A stretch of 64,000 bases of DNA from Nymphaea colorata. Its lineage: Eukaryota; Streptophyta; Magnoliopsida; Nymphaeales; Nymphaeaceae. Below, piece after piece: positions 47,601-60,840 of the stretch (position 1 is the stretch's first letter; each line of letters begins with the position of its first letter). Position numbers and translations under genes: made by a program. The DNA lies in contig NC_045138.2 of the NCBI RefSeq assembly GCF_008831285.2, forward strand, positions 13,528,571 to 13,592,570. The letters run 5' to 3'. Below the pieces are notes generated by a model. That model was not told the origin of the DNA, made no database searches, and saw only the letters and a program-made list of their open reading frames with translations.

Positions 47601-50600
47601 GACCATCCACTCCAGGGAGGCCCACTAGAGCATCCCTTATTGGGTTCAATTCAACTAGCTCCATAACTTCTTCAATAAACATCTACAAGTAGAGAAAAAT
47701 TAAGACATCAAAACATAAATGGTGAAAAAATTAATAGTAATTTGACCGAGTTCTCATATAAAAAAGTTACCTTTCGTGTATCTGCCTTTACATCGTGAGA
47801 AAGGCGCAACCACGCAGAGTAGACCAAAGATTCATAAACTGTAACATTGGGTGAATGTATGTCATTCTGTTCACAATAACCGCTAACTCGGGCAAAAGTG
47901 TCCTGCTTCTTTGGATAGCCAGAAATTTTTATGCTTCCCTCTATATATCCTCCTGTCTTTCTCCCTGCTAAGACATCCATTAAAGTGGTCTTTCCAGCAC
48001 CACTTACACCCATCAAAGCGGTGAGAATTCCAGGTCTAAAAGAACCACTAACATCACGCAGCAATTGAAGCCGATTTTCTTCAACTCCTTGACTTTTCAT
48101 TTCCTGGTGAAAAAGTAAGGTCATTAAAAAGGGCAACATGACATATAATGTTTGACGTGAACTCTAGTTGATTCAAGAAACCATGATCAATAAAATGGTC
48201 CTAAACTAACTTTGAGGTCGTCTTAGGCTAGATACACTTGATGTGACAAATTCCTCCCTCGGTGGATGTGCATGTATGGATGGTAGAGAAGAGACCAAGA
48301 AAAGTAAAGAGTACAGTGGACATTAAATCTATGCAAGTGCATGAAAGGCATGCTCGGTATGAGCTGACCAATGGACATGCATAATCACAACTTAGATATA
48401 GTCAAACTTGGAAGTGATCAAGTTGGTCCACATCTTTAGGATAGAACTAGCATTTGGAGAACCAAGGTTCAAAATGTCATTAAGCAGTGGAAAAGGGGAA
48501 AAGCTGCAAAATGCATGCTTCGAAATCCCTTAATGAATAAGGTAAAACATTGCTATCACTTTGTTCTTCTTAGAAGTTATTTTGATTGCGGATGATTTCT
48601 AATTTTAGGTGTATGATTTCTTTTTTGGTTGCCACAGTTAATGTCATTGGGGCAAAACTAAAATTGGGAAGCGCATGAAAATTTTCTTATAGCAAAAGAA
48701 CAATATCAACTTTTAGCGTATGTTTGGATGTTAGAAAATTGAAATTGCTGCCAAGAAAAGGGAATTCCAAGAATCAAGAGACTTACTGCAGGCATGTCCA
48801 CATAGTACTTCACATGATCAAAAACCAAAGAAAGTGGTTGGAAAGGTAAAACCATTCCTTTCTTTGGAGCCATTGTTTCTGATCCTCGACTTCCAGTGCG
48901 ATTTCTGATTGACATGTCAATTCCTAGACAAAAAGAACGAAGAGACAGATTCGCCCATGAAAATAAGTTAGTACCTTAAACTTTCAAGAAGTTAAAAAAA
49001 AGAAGTTAGCAACGCAAGAACTGTTGGAAAAAGTTTAACCTTCAGCAATTATGTTAGGAGATTGTGCAGCAAAATTTGATTGCCGTGACTTTTGTTTTCT
49101 GAGGGAACTTGACTTCTTGTCTTTTTTTCCATCCTCGTCAGAAAGTACTGATTGAGCACTTACAATAGCTGCATATAACAAATCCAGTAAGGTGGGACAT
49201 TGTACTTAGTTTATAGAATGAAAGGATTTGTATAGAAATGTGTACTTACGGTTCAAATATTTGAGAGCAAGGACAAAGCATACATTGAACAGAAGTGAGA
49301 ACCCAATGAGGGCCCCAATGCATATCCAATACCAGTACTCTTCCACAAACATGCCTCTAGATTTAAGAATGGCCTTCCCAATTGTAGGAGCATCAATGCT
49401 CGCATCTGTGTTGGGCTGTAATAATAATGCAAATTACATCAACTTATAAAACTTAAGTTACCAACTCTTGAAATTGTATTTGATAACCGACAAGAAAGAA
49501 GAAATATACATCGCATGTTGTCTAGAAAAATAGATGGACTAGTTAACAACGCCAAAACCCTGATTCCAGTTCGAGTGGAAGTGGATTCCTTAATCTACGC
49601 ATATCACCACCACCACAGAAGAAGAGAAACAAGGGTAAGCCAGTTTTACCTTGCTCCATCTCTTATCAAGAAATTCATTGACGGCTATGGCATTTTGTCC
49701 ATACATCATAGGTGATATCCAGTATCCCCATATCCACCATGGCTTGATGTCATCTGAAGCACAAAAAACACACGAGCACAACCTTAGCACGTCATGCCGT
49801 AACAATAGGTTGGATGATACTCTAATAGAAGCTTGGAGCATGTCCTTTCATTCTAACAAGTCATCAAAATTTTTGAGTAATTCTTTCGATCAAAAAATTA
49901 CATGGCATGCAAACGAGGGATATGAACTACTAACCTTTAGAGATCACAAAACCACCAAGTGCAAAAACCACAAGCAATGCAAAGGTTCCGATTGTGTTGG
50001 CAATAACCATTGTCCTCCCCACAGCTCCAAGGAACCGAAATAGAGGAAGTGCCATCTGATGGACACATAGATATGCAAGGAATTGCCGGAAAAACCTAAT
50101 AGAACAATTGGCATGAGTATATCAGGACAAAGTTACTAACCTGGAATATAGATAGTACTACCATCTCAAAAATAAGACTTCAAGCTTCACCTTTACCAAG
50201 TTTTAAATGAAAGAAAAATTAGAAATCAAATGTGAATGAGCAAGTAATCACCTGCTAGCAGAAGGAGCAAACCCAATTGTATAATACGTGAGAATGATCC
50301 ACAATGCTGACTCCAATACGGAGAGTGGGATCCTGAGAACGTAAATGGGCAAAGCAAATGCCCATGACGGATAGAACAGGAAATCCCTTTGTTTGTAAAA
50401 CACAGGGAGCCTGCTAACAGTCATTGCCAACTCTGCAAATCCATTGAACATCACATTAATCAAACTAAAGAATAGAGCTCCAAAGTACTTTCCACCATCT
50501 GCGATAGTTTCATGCTTCATCTTAATCCTCAGGAATACGGTCATGGTGATCAAAGACATGATAGTGATCTGGGTGGTCTTGAATATGTAAAGAAAAGAGT

Positions 50601-53600
50601 TCCTCTTCATGAGTAACCATTCTCTTGAAAAACAGGCCTTGAATAGGTCCCAATTACTCATTGTGTACTTCTTTGTTTCTAATGCTGCCGGGTGAGACTT
50701 TGTTTTATCATATGGGATCCTAAGATCAGCTGCTAGTTGTTGGCCACCTCGATAGTGACTGTAGGCTTCTGAGAACTCTTTAGCTGTGACATAGCGGTAG
50801 GGCGCATCTTTATCACTCCAGTATTGCTCCTGGTCCTTCTTTGATGTTACCTCTTGCAGGAAGTCTGCAACCCCTTTCCTTTCAGGGCACTTGAAGCCCA
50901 TGGACTCAAAGAATTCAAGCACATGCTCTCGATCACCTTGGTAGACAACGTATCCCTCCGAAAGCAAAATTATGTCATCGAATAGGTTGTATGTCTCAGG
51001 TGCAGGTTGCAAAAGAGACATCAGCATGGTTCCATCCATGACACGAACAAATTGCCTAATGAACTTCACAATCTGGAAGGTGGTGGAGCTGTCAAGTCCA
51101 GTTGAGATCTCATCCATGAGCAATGCTTTGGAAGGTCCTACTAACATCTCCCCTGAAGAAAAAATGTTGACATGAAAATTACTTGGTTGTGCCAATGTTC
51201 AATGTTTCAAAATTGGAGTTGCAGACTAAGATGACAAGAAAGGGGAGGACTTTTGGCACAATGATTGATGTTAGACACTTCAGATCTAATTGGTTTTTAG
51301 GAAAAAGGAAAATTTGAGACAGTAGTTTATACTTGTCCATAATTAAGCTATCCGTCGTCATACACCATTTGCAGAAAGATGAGATTTTGCTAGGATGCAA
51401 CAACTTATCCATGAAAACAGAGGTACACCAAGATTTTGGAATATAGTCTGAATGCAACTTATCCAGAACTGTCAAGATGGTCGGTGCATCCAGAAAACCG
51501 TAAGAAGCAACCAATTCCAACTTTCGACGATGTACTATAGAGAGCAAGAAGAAGCATGAGCTTCTTTTGACAATGTAAATGTTTAATTATTTCTTCACAC
51601 TCAGCGCAAAAGCACAAAAATATACCTGTGGTCACCCTCTTCCGTTGCCCTCCAGAAATCCCTCTTATCATCTCGTTTCCCACTATAATATCCGCGCAGA
51701 CATCTAAACCAAGGATCTGAAAGGGCACCATTCAATATTGGTATACTGTCTATCAACATGTAATCCACAACTTCTCGAAAAAATCACAAATGACCAAGGA
51801 AGGCAAACGCGTAAACAAAGACACAAATAAAACGAAGGAGTTTTCCCTCCTAAATTTTTAACGAGCTAGCGCATTAAGCAAAATATGGTGGTCTGGTGGT
51901 ATGTGGTATTTACCTTGATAACATAGTCGGTGACGACGCTGGCCTGCTGGCCTTGCATGGCGGCAGCCTTCATGAAGGCGTCGATCTCCGGGTCAGGCTT
52001 GATCCCCGCACTCCTTTCCCTCCTCACCAGCTCCGCAAGCATCTCGTACCTTGTCCCCACCCCTTGGCACCTCCCCGAGAAGTCGAGTGTCTCCCTCACC
52101 GTCATCTGCCCCTCGTGCACATCGTTCTGGCTGATGTAAGCGCACGTCCTCTGAGGCACGAACTCCGTTAACTCATGCCCGTTGTACGTGATCTTCCCCT
52201 CAACCTGCTTGGAAACATCGTCGTTTCAATTATCATATGCATCACGTCAGTCTGCCATTGCCTTCTCTTACCACCATGCACTATGCAGCAATCTAATTAT
52301 GGCACATAAGACAAGACTCCAGGTACTTTTTGCCTCCTATGAGTAACCGTTTGCTCAAACTTTGCACATTTAGTTTGTATTATAAATTACTCTGCTAGCT
52401 AAAGACAAAAAATTTTGGGCTCCTTAGAATAATGCATCAAAATATTTTTCTCTTTTCAATCAACTCTTTCACAGAGTATACGTAATAAGAGGCAGATTCA
52501 ATTCAATAATTTCTCTACATGTCTAATTAAGTTCTCTCTCTCTCTCTTCCACGGTCTTTCACTGTCTTCACATGGTCAGAACGGTTGGTTACGGTGCATG
52601 TCGAACGGACTTGTCCAACTCTAAGGGGCAATAGCCTTGACTACTTGACCCAAGTGATTATTCAGAAACGGCAGCTGCTAGCGATCCGACCTTAACCTTA
52701 ATGATTGGACTGGCCAGCCGGTTCCTTCAACAGTAGGGATGTCAGGATTGGATTATATATCTTTAATCCTATTAGTTTTTTTTTAATATTCAAGATTCAA
52801 ATTTGAATAAAAAAAGCCACATTTGAATTCTGATATTACAGATCCAAATCTAATTTTTATATTTATATCTGAATCTAAATTTTGAACCGACTTCCCCAGT
52901 TTTCAAAATTTAATAGCATTAGATACAGTTTTCTTTTTCTTTTTTTTTGAAGAGTGTATATTGGTTTCGTGCATCTAGACGTTTGTACCATCCAATTGGG
53001 CTCCCCAAAGAAACATATGGCCCTCCCTGATGCTGATGTGCCAAGCCGTCAAGTATGACTGGCAATAGCCAGAGCAAGCTGTTCACATAAAAGAAACTAT
53101 ACATGTTGAACTCTGAATAGGGGGGAGAGAGAGAGAGAGAGAAAGTCTCACCTTTAACTCGCTATCGAGTTTTCCAGCAAGTGCCAACAGCAATGTTGTC
53201 TTTCCCGAGCCTGGAGGCCCCAGCAGAAGTGTCATCCTGACAAGATTCAAAGCCAAGTTTTGAAGTGCAGGACCAAGGGATTAAAAAAAAAAAAAACTGC
53301 ACACAAACCAACTTATTTTGCAGCAGCGGGGCTAACTTTAGATGGTGCATTAAGTACCTTCCAGGTCTTAAGATTCCGGAGGCGCCCTTGAGGATCTGGA
53401 AGGCCCTCTTCTTAGATGGAAACAGCCTCATGCAACCCAGGAGCCCCTGTCGCATCAAACGGCATAAGAGAAAAAGAACTGCCCTTCTTTCATTAATTTA
53501 TCGGCCAACTATAAATATTTTTTGGTATCTTCAGGCAGAAGTTTAGAAAATTATGAAACGAAAGCGATTGATTGTCCCTGAAAGCTGAAGTTTTTCTGAC

Positions 53601-56305
53601 ATTTCCTTTACTTTGATTTTCGCCTTTGGTGTTCTTCTTTTTCATATGGCTTTTCGGAAACCTTTTTCTCTTCTACTTTTCATTTGAATCATGAGGGTTG
53701 CACCAGACCGGCACCTAAAGTCTTGCCCCTTGAGAATAGTCAAAGAAAGGCACAACATATTGTTTTCCCCTGACAACGCCGCCCGTAAAACCTAAATTTC
53801 TTAGACTTTTTGTAATATCTTTTCGATTTTTTTTAGCCTCTTGGAAAATCAAACCGCTCCTTCTTCATCGTTTCTTCATCCCCTCACCCCCACCAAAATA
53901 AATAAATACAATAAATAAGAACCCAAGATTTTTTTATTACTCTGTGTTTTTGTCATTAGCAATAGCAAAACAGTATTTTTCGTCATCTATCAATTGTAGG
54001 AAAAGCGCATATTTAACTATGTGAAGACCTTATGTTTCTAGTTCATTATTTTGTTATCATTATGAATAGAAAAAAAAGGTGCTGTCCATTAGAAAAACTT
54101 GTCGCGACTTTTGAACCCAAGTTAGCAGCCAATTGGCTTGAAGGCTGTGGCAAAGTATTGGCTCTTGCGCCGGCATCCAGGAAAGTTGAAACTCCCCTGA
54201 TGCCATGCTTCTGCAGAAATGTCAAAAAAAGCAGACACATCACGCTGTCAGACAAAAGGCCATCAATATGACCTCCCTTTTTCAATTCAATAAATGGAGT
54301 CCACGAACCATATTCAGATCTGGCAGGCCTGCCAGCTCTGCGGGAACTTTTCACGATCTATATCCAGATCTTGTTTGTCTGTTTCTTTGGACTAGACTCG
54401 ATTATTTTTGTATCCTCCAAAACTAGCACCGGGTCTCGAGCTACCCACACATCCAGTTGGTTGTGTGACCACAGCTGAGCACATATACAACGGATTCGGA
54501 CCCACTTCACGATCCATTTTCGAGATCTACGAGCCAATACGCTGATAATATACTGATTTCAGGTCCAAGAACTTAAAATTATCGTTTTATTCTGAATCAG
54601 AAGCCCCCACCATCGTAGATGTAGTATATGGGGGGATTCATATCTTTCTTCCCACAGCCTGTGGAGCTCATTTAAACAAGTGCCCGTCACCATGGAAGCC
54701 TCTGCAGGTGGATTTAGTCGCATCACGTGGTAATCGCAGACGATGAGCTAGGACCAAAGGCGCACGCACTTTCGTTTTTCTACGTTGGGGTCAGGAACAT
54801 GTGATATTGATAGGGACGGAGCTAGAACGGTCATAAATGACTTTTGTTTTTTTTTTTTTTTTGAAAATATTACACACTAAAATCCTAAAATAGAGGTATA
54901 CTGAAGCAGTGAAATAACATTCTTCCCTACATAATTGCAATGGAAAGAAGATTTCTTCTCATTGTAAACTTCACCTGTCTTGCAATTGCAAATTAGAGGG
55001 TGAATTTAAAAGAAAAATTAGACGGGTTGGGAGGAGTCTCCTTTATTTTCACCAAAGTGTCACCCTACTAGTCCACTGATCAGTTGGCTGGTTGTTTTCA
55101 GAAAAAAAAAAAAAAAGAACAGATTCAAACATCCTAAAAAGCTGATGCTCAGGCAGCCATAAAAAGCGTGGATTAGATGCTCAAGCAGGTCTAAGGTTTA
55201 TGACCCACTGTCTGAAAAGGAAGGAAACCTTCGTTCAATGTTGTGTAGCTGTCTAACAGTGGGTCCTCAACTTGGGTTGGGCCTGCACTTTATCTCATAA
55301 GAGTATAACACGTATAAGAATTGAACTGGTGACACGAGTTCTTCTGCTCGACCAGCTATACTATATATTATACTTTTTTTTAAGATATGCTAGCTTCCCG
55401 GTTTTGATAGTTGCTCTTGCTAAAATTATTGTAAATCATGTCATATGGGGCAGATTGAGGGATACTAGATAACTTTACTCTTCCTTACAAAACATAATTG
55501 CGTGTTTCACAGCGCCTGATGCTACTCAAACGGCCAATTCTTCTGTACTTTTTACTTTTAATATTTCTCCTGTAGATTAAGCTCAAGTATATGAGATCAT
55601 ATTTCTTCAATAACTTTTTTTTTTTTAATATAAACAAAAACTGTTATCAAAAAGTCCCCAATCCAGACGCGGGAGCGAGAACGAGAAAGAGATTGATTTT
55701 CACCTCGATGGAGTTGATAGAGGCGTTGAGGAGAGTGGGGAGGGCTCTGCCGCCGATGTGAGCATCTGCCTGCACGCTCAGGTTCTCGAAACGGACTTCG
55801 ATCTTCGGTACGTCGATCCCAACTCTGAAAGAGTGCATGTCTGGGTTAGAGCTTTCTGCTTCACAGGCAGGCAGCGGTTGCTGTGCGTGCTTCTGTGAAA
55901 GAGAAAGAGAGGGAGAGACAAATTAAAAGTGAAGCAGTAGTACCTCTCTATCCTATCCCGGAGGCGGAGGAGGAACCTCTCGTTGTCCTCCTCCACCACC
56001 TTGAGCACGTTCTCGAGCAGCAGCTTCCGGTCGGCGATGTCCAGCCTTTTGACGTCCACCTCGCCGTGCACCACCTTCCCGTCCTCCATCACCTGTTTCA
56101 GCACGCTCTTCCTTATGCGGTCGTACGTGGGTAGCCTCTCGATGGCCGCCCATCTCAGCGCCTCCTCGTCGTCCACGTCCTCCCCTCCAACTCTAGCGCT
56201 TCTCCTGAACACGTCCTCCGAGCTGCCCCACACCTCCCTCAGGCTCCCCGTCCGCCTCCATCCCCCGCCGCCGCTTATCGCTCTCCTCAGCTCGTCCCCT
56301 GCCAT
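44682..56305 (-). CDS. PDR-type full-size ABCG transporter (20 exons, 1467 aa)
   Basis: A plasma-membrane ATP-driven exporter family of plants and fungi. The substrate cannot be read from sequence. Exons, 5' to 3': 56305-55944, 55824-55704, 53446-53358, 53236-53152, 52204-51914, 51716-51626, 51152-50252, 50095-49935, 49753-49650, 49415-49250, 49168-49040, 48923-48787, 48103-47771, 47682-47392, 47308-47225, 46801-46668, 46579-46352, 45832-45661, 45341-45087, 44951-44682. They total 4404 nt with every junction in phase. The order is the reversed NBD-TMD-NBD-TMD of PDR proteins. NBD1 has Walker [10 protein letters not shown] (197-205), signature ISGGQ (336-340) and Walker B LLMDE (D360, E361). 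NBD2 has GVSGAGKTT (911-919), LSTEQ (1018-1022), the usual PDR variant, and IIFMDE (D1042, E1043). TMD1 spans exons 7-8; TMD2 spans exons 17-20, with WWRWYYW and a C-terminal RHLNFQKR. The start MAGDELRRA and the [15 protein letters not shown] stretch are family-typical. An upstream in-frame Met codon is less likely. Confidence 0.95.
52735..52905. repeat. AT-rich repetitive tract in transporter intron 4
   Basis: Repeated variants of GATTCAAATTTGAAT and GATCCAAATCTAA with T-runs give a low-complexity segment. No terminal repeats are visible. It may be a decayed transposon interior or simple AT-rich drift. Confidence 0.3.
55256..55375 (-). mobile_element. SINE-like tRNA-derived fragment in transporter intron 2
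   Basis: On the minus strand, GTTCAATTCT (55326-55317) is a perfect B box. GCTGGTCGAGCAG (55356-55344) precedes it as an A-box-like word, in the usual order and spacing. No clear tail or target-site duplication was found. Confidence 0.35.
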
Positions 56306-56490
56306 CCTCCTCTCTCCCTCCACCACCACCAAACACACACCCACCACCAACACTCACACACCCACCACCAACACTCACACACACCCAGAGAGAGGGAGAG
56401 AGAAAGGTGTTTGGCCGTGCAGATGGGAGAACTCTGGTGTCAATTCTTAGCCCGTAAAAGGATGACTTAGGTGATGCGCTTTAACACCCT

Positions 56491-56527
<37 letters not shown>

Positions 56528-56600
56528 CGTATGCTGCTCCATTTGATGAGCAGTCCTCCATGACGTCGTCGTCGTCGTCGTCATACCGGGCCCGCTCCCT
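56306..56600 (-). promoter_or_regulatory. Transporter leader and probable promoter, with microsatellites
   Basis: Just upstream of the ATG (56333-56386) is a CA-rich segment with an imperfect 23-bp repeat built on CCACCACCAACACTCACACA. A TA microsatellite (about 56497-56527), roughly 200 bases upstream of the ATG, could supply the TATA element. A GTC trinucleotide run follows (about 56562-56581). Promoter assignment is by position and composition. Confidence 0.4.
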
Positions 56601-59600
56601 TTCTTCTGGAAAAGCTATGACTGGTCATAAAGGTCGGCCATTGCCCGGCTCGAGTCGAAGGTCTCAACAGGAGAAGTTTTGGATTCAAATGAATGTTGAT
56701 CAAGTTGAATTGTGATCCACAGGGGTCACACCTTTCAAGCTATTCTCCAAGTCAATGAGTGTTTGAAAAGTCAAGCTCGGACCTGCTCTCAGTTTTGAAT
56801 TAACTCAACATCCCATATTAATGCAAATGGTGGTCTCTTTGAATTGGAGAAGGTGGAAATATGAGGCACGGAACCATAACAGCAACCACATCTTTACTTT
56901 CGGTCAAGTCCTCGTTAGACATCCACATGGGATTGATTGAGTTGGTCCAACTTGGCGTGGTCCTATTTCCCCGAAGCGTGCCAAGACAAGGAAAAATATC
57001 TCCAGAGGAATGTAAAAAGCGTTTTCCTTTTTTTTTGGTTACATATTCCAAAAAAACAGAAGGGGCACTGGACTTTCTTGGTGAGTCTCTAACTATGCAT
57101 GGGCTCTCCCGAGAAGTTCATTGTCCATGTTGTTTTCCTTCACTCAGTATTCGGTACTTAATTTGAGGTTGGCATGCGGACTACTCTTCTGCAAGAAAAA
57201 ATTTCTGAGAAGATCTGCCTTTGTGGTTTTCATAATTTCCTGGATTATCTCCTTGTCAAACAAACAAAAAGAGTTGTATTCATTTGAAAACAAAGACAAC
57301 CGCGACAGCCAGGTTCTTCGTTACTATAGTGACAAATTCGTTCTCTAAATTCAACAATAATGAAGAAATTCATGGCTGATTACGTGCTTCCCAATTTTCA
57401 ATTTTCAATTTCAAATTTTTGAGTTGTTCAAGGGCTTCACGTAATTGTGGTGGCGTGGTGAGCAAGAGAACCGCCTACGATACGAATCCTTTTAATTATA
57501 ATGTTGTCTCGTTATCACTTTTCAGGTATTCAATTCAAGCGAATTTTTCCTTGCTACCAAACTTGGTGTGGCGGCCAAGCTTTTGGACTCTATACTGCTA
57601 GCCCGCCAGCCCTAGAAGGTTGGACGGGCTCAAAATGTTTTTGCTACACCAGAGCTCTTCAGTCTGTTGTCGTAATATGCAAGAATACGTACGTCACTCT
57701 AACTTCAGTTTTAGCCGCTCACGATAAGAAATAAAACTATGGTACTTAAAATTTTGAATATTTTAACTACTGTCTCAAGTGAATAGGTGGTGACTACAAG
57801 AGAAATTTACAAGCATCAAACTTTGGAGTATATATATATATATATATATATGCGTGTACCCATCACCTTGCAAAGGCAGTCAAGTACGGATGTCATATTG
57901 TCCCGTCCTTATCTACCCATAATCCAGACAAATTAAGTCGTACATCTTATAAAACCTAAAATTAAGCCTCCTACATCTTACAACTCTCAGGATATAATAA
58001 AAAATAAGTATATAATATACATATCTCATTTTAAGGAAAAAAAGAAAAAAGAAAAGAAAAGGGTGGTTAACTGGAAATGATTTACTGTGGGCTCTCCCTT
58101 TAAAAGTTTACTTTTGCGTGTTAAGGGACGTTTGACAATAAGCACTAAAGTAGTGTTTCCTGAATTCATTTTAAACATTGCGATAAACCATGCCCCCTCA
58201 AAATCAAGTGCATTAAACTCTTTATTATGACAATGCGCGGACCTGTACAGAAAGGAGAACGACGCATACGCATGCGTGTCCTTAATGCGATGTTGGCATT
58301 TTTCTGCTTCTTTGTTGGCATCCTTGCGAAAAACCAGGCCATAAAGGAGCTGAGTCCATACGATTGGTCGTGGCGGCCAAGGGAGAGCAGACTAGAAGTC
58401 CTTTATAACCAGGAAAACAGATTCAGAGAGATTTTCTTCCCTACCAAACTTGGTGCATGCAAGCTTTTGACTATTGAACTTAAAGGAAATTCAAAACCAT
58501 GAATGTAAAGGAGCCATTACTCTTTCCAACCGAGATGCAGAAATGCGTCAATGTCCTTCTCCCAACAAATCGGAAACCAAAACCAAAAGCGCGTCATCTT
58601 TTTCAGATTTCCCAGCAAACGAAAAATTTTGTAGAGGCAACTCCAGTCTCGACAACTCCTGTGAGCGTTAGACCCTTTTTCTCTATAGCTATTTCAGGAG
58701 ATTTGGTCTGATCAAAGGTGCAGGCAGGAAAATACCATGAAACCGAGTCACGTCACGGACTCTAATGGCTTCTAGAACTGGCTGATCTTTCACGAGTCAA
58801 TATTTAAGACACGTTTTATGTCAACTTCCGAGAGACCCGCTCCAACCGAAGCTTCCATTGGGTACAACGCAGGGGCACATACACACCACACAAGCGCGAT
58901 TAGTTTTTGTTTTGAATCTTTCAGTGTCAACTTTTTTGCGTTGTGAAAAGTGAATTATCGAAGCACAATAGAAATCATGTGTTGAAGCACGAAATTAGGT
59001 CACATACTCTTAGAGATGAGGGGTTCGATGGAAGATTCGTGGCCGTTCACCTGCTAGTACGTAGCTGCTATTATACTAGGACCCCTGATTTTATCGGATG
59101 TTAATTTTGGGAGTAAAGCCACAGTCTTTGGATTACTCTAAATATTATTGCTTTTTAGGTTTTCACCAAGTGAACGGCCAGACCTACCGATCCAGGCGCT
59201 AATCGGGGGAGTAGCGGTGATTCTGAATGAAAGATGACGCCCAAAACATAAAAAAAAAAAAAGCAGGCATTTCACCGTGTTGACAAACCAAGTTCGATAA
59301 TTTTTCTATTTGTGGAGACGAAACCGTTTGATGAAATGGCTACAAGAACTTTTGCTAGTCAGACTGTTATAACAGATTGCATATATGAAGCTGATGATGT
59401 TCCGTCCAATGAGGACCAGACGTTGAACAAGATTCTATTGACTTGCTAACGTTGTGGTTTTTGAACCACTTATATTTAAGTCAAACAACAAAAATATCTC
59501 GGAAAAAAAAAATCTTCTAAGCAATCAAGCAGCGAGAAAATATCCACTAACAAAATTGTTGTTCCATGGGTTAGACCCCAAATAAATTACTTCTTTCCAA

Positions 59601-60142
59601 CAGTGAATTTTGTTCATCGACCGATCAATTTTGACCCATCAATTAATTGGGTGGTTACAATCAAAGCGGGATTGAGATTAACGAGTACACACGGGTTAAG
59701 AAGTCGTAGTTTGAAAGCACATCGGTTTCGTGGTCAATAGGAAACCTGCCATGGCGCTGTAACCCATCGGCGCGAAAAAAGGTTTTAACATTTTCCGTTG
59801 GCAAGAGATGCGCAACTAACAAGGAAAATATCTAGCAACGTGGCACGGAATGGACATGACTCCTCTTTTTCTTCCACATTTTTTGAGGATCTTCAGCTTT
59901 GTTTTCCTTTTACAAATTTTCATCTGATAATAATACAAAATCTACAGGGTATGCATTCTAAATGTATATACAAAAATAGTACAACTTGGCCAGTCAAAAT
60001 AGCCCCTTTCGTAACAACCGTCGCCAAAGACCATCCCGACTACAACCTTTATCGGACATCCCACCCACCGGCATATCTTCCTGCGCACCCCGGAGAAAAA
60101 CCTCAATTTTGGCCTTCTTAATCCCACAAGCGCACAATCCCC
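56601..60142. other. Intergenic sequence, no gene supported
   Basis: Short plus-strand frames, for example 58227-58502 and 59798-60121, show no domain. A TA microsatellite lies at about 57829-57851. A diverged short repeat sharing CTACCAAACTTGGTG and CAAGCTTTTGACT-like words occurs near 57556-57600 and 58440-58475, so part of this spacer may be locally duplicated. Confidence 0.45.
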
Positions 60143-60840
60143 TTACCGTTGCTGCAAGTCAATCAACGTCCTCGGGGAGACATGGGAATTTTGCTTTGCG
60201 AAGGCAATTCTCACTGCCATGACCGACTTGAATACAGCCAAGTCTGCAGTACGCATGAGAGACTGTGCCTTCCTCCGTTTTGAAATAGCTGCTTCCCTTG
60301 CTTTGCTTGCGGCTTCTTGGGCTTCTCGAATCTTGCGCAGTTCTTCAGCATACGCTGCTTCTGAAAATACAATGACGGAGAAACAAGCTCAGATCAAATT
60401 TCAAACTGTTAAGAAATATGACACGATAAATTCTTCTTGAAAAGAAATCAATCTACAACATCCAGAGTCCTCAACTGTCTCCAGCCACCACGTCACTTCC
60501 ACAATCTAAGCAAATTAAACCGTTTAAGACGACACGCTTGGAACTGGAGCGCAATTTTTGTAGTTTATTTGATAGATTAAAGCACAGACAATGACGGGAT
60601 CATAGCATTTTATTCGAGCAATGCTGCCGGAAGGCATGTTTCTATAAGAAAAAAATAAAAACCTGAAGAACGTAGACTACTGGGAAACGTAGAAAAGCTC
60701 ATAAGGATATTATTACCTTGTAGAAAAGCCTCTGGCTTGCCTCGACCTCCTTGACGACGGCCTGACCTAGTCATCTTGAAAGATCTCTTCTTCCTCAAGA
60801 ATGGTTTTTGAATCAGCTGTGCTCTCTTCATTGGTGGTCG
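60143..60840 (-). CDS. 3' exons of an unidentified basic, coiled-coil protein gene
   Basis: Two exons join in phase. 60840-60717 encodes RPPMKRAQLIQKPF then a very basic run (RKKRSFKMTRSGRRQGGR). 60360-60143 encodes EAAYAEELRKIREAQEAAS, then KAREAAISKRRKAQSLM and RTADLAVFKSVMAVRIA, ending in TAA. The charged Ala/Glu/Arg/Lys heptad-like stretch predicts a coiled coil, and the basic run suggests a nuclear or nucleic-acid-binding protein. Acceptors are TTTCAG on both exons. The stop lies in CGGTAAGG, which could instead be a splice donor, so the C-terminus is uncertain. Upstream exons should lie to the right of 60840, possibly outside the window, and I could not identify them. I do not recognise the family. 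A plant chromatin-associated protein is possible but unproven. Confidence 0.55.

Noticed and set aside
56306-56353. Upstream in-frame Met for the transporter
   Set aside because: The extra residues are hydrophobic and Val-rich and lie in the CA-repeat leader. Family proteins begin close to MAGDELRRA.
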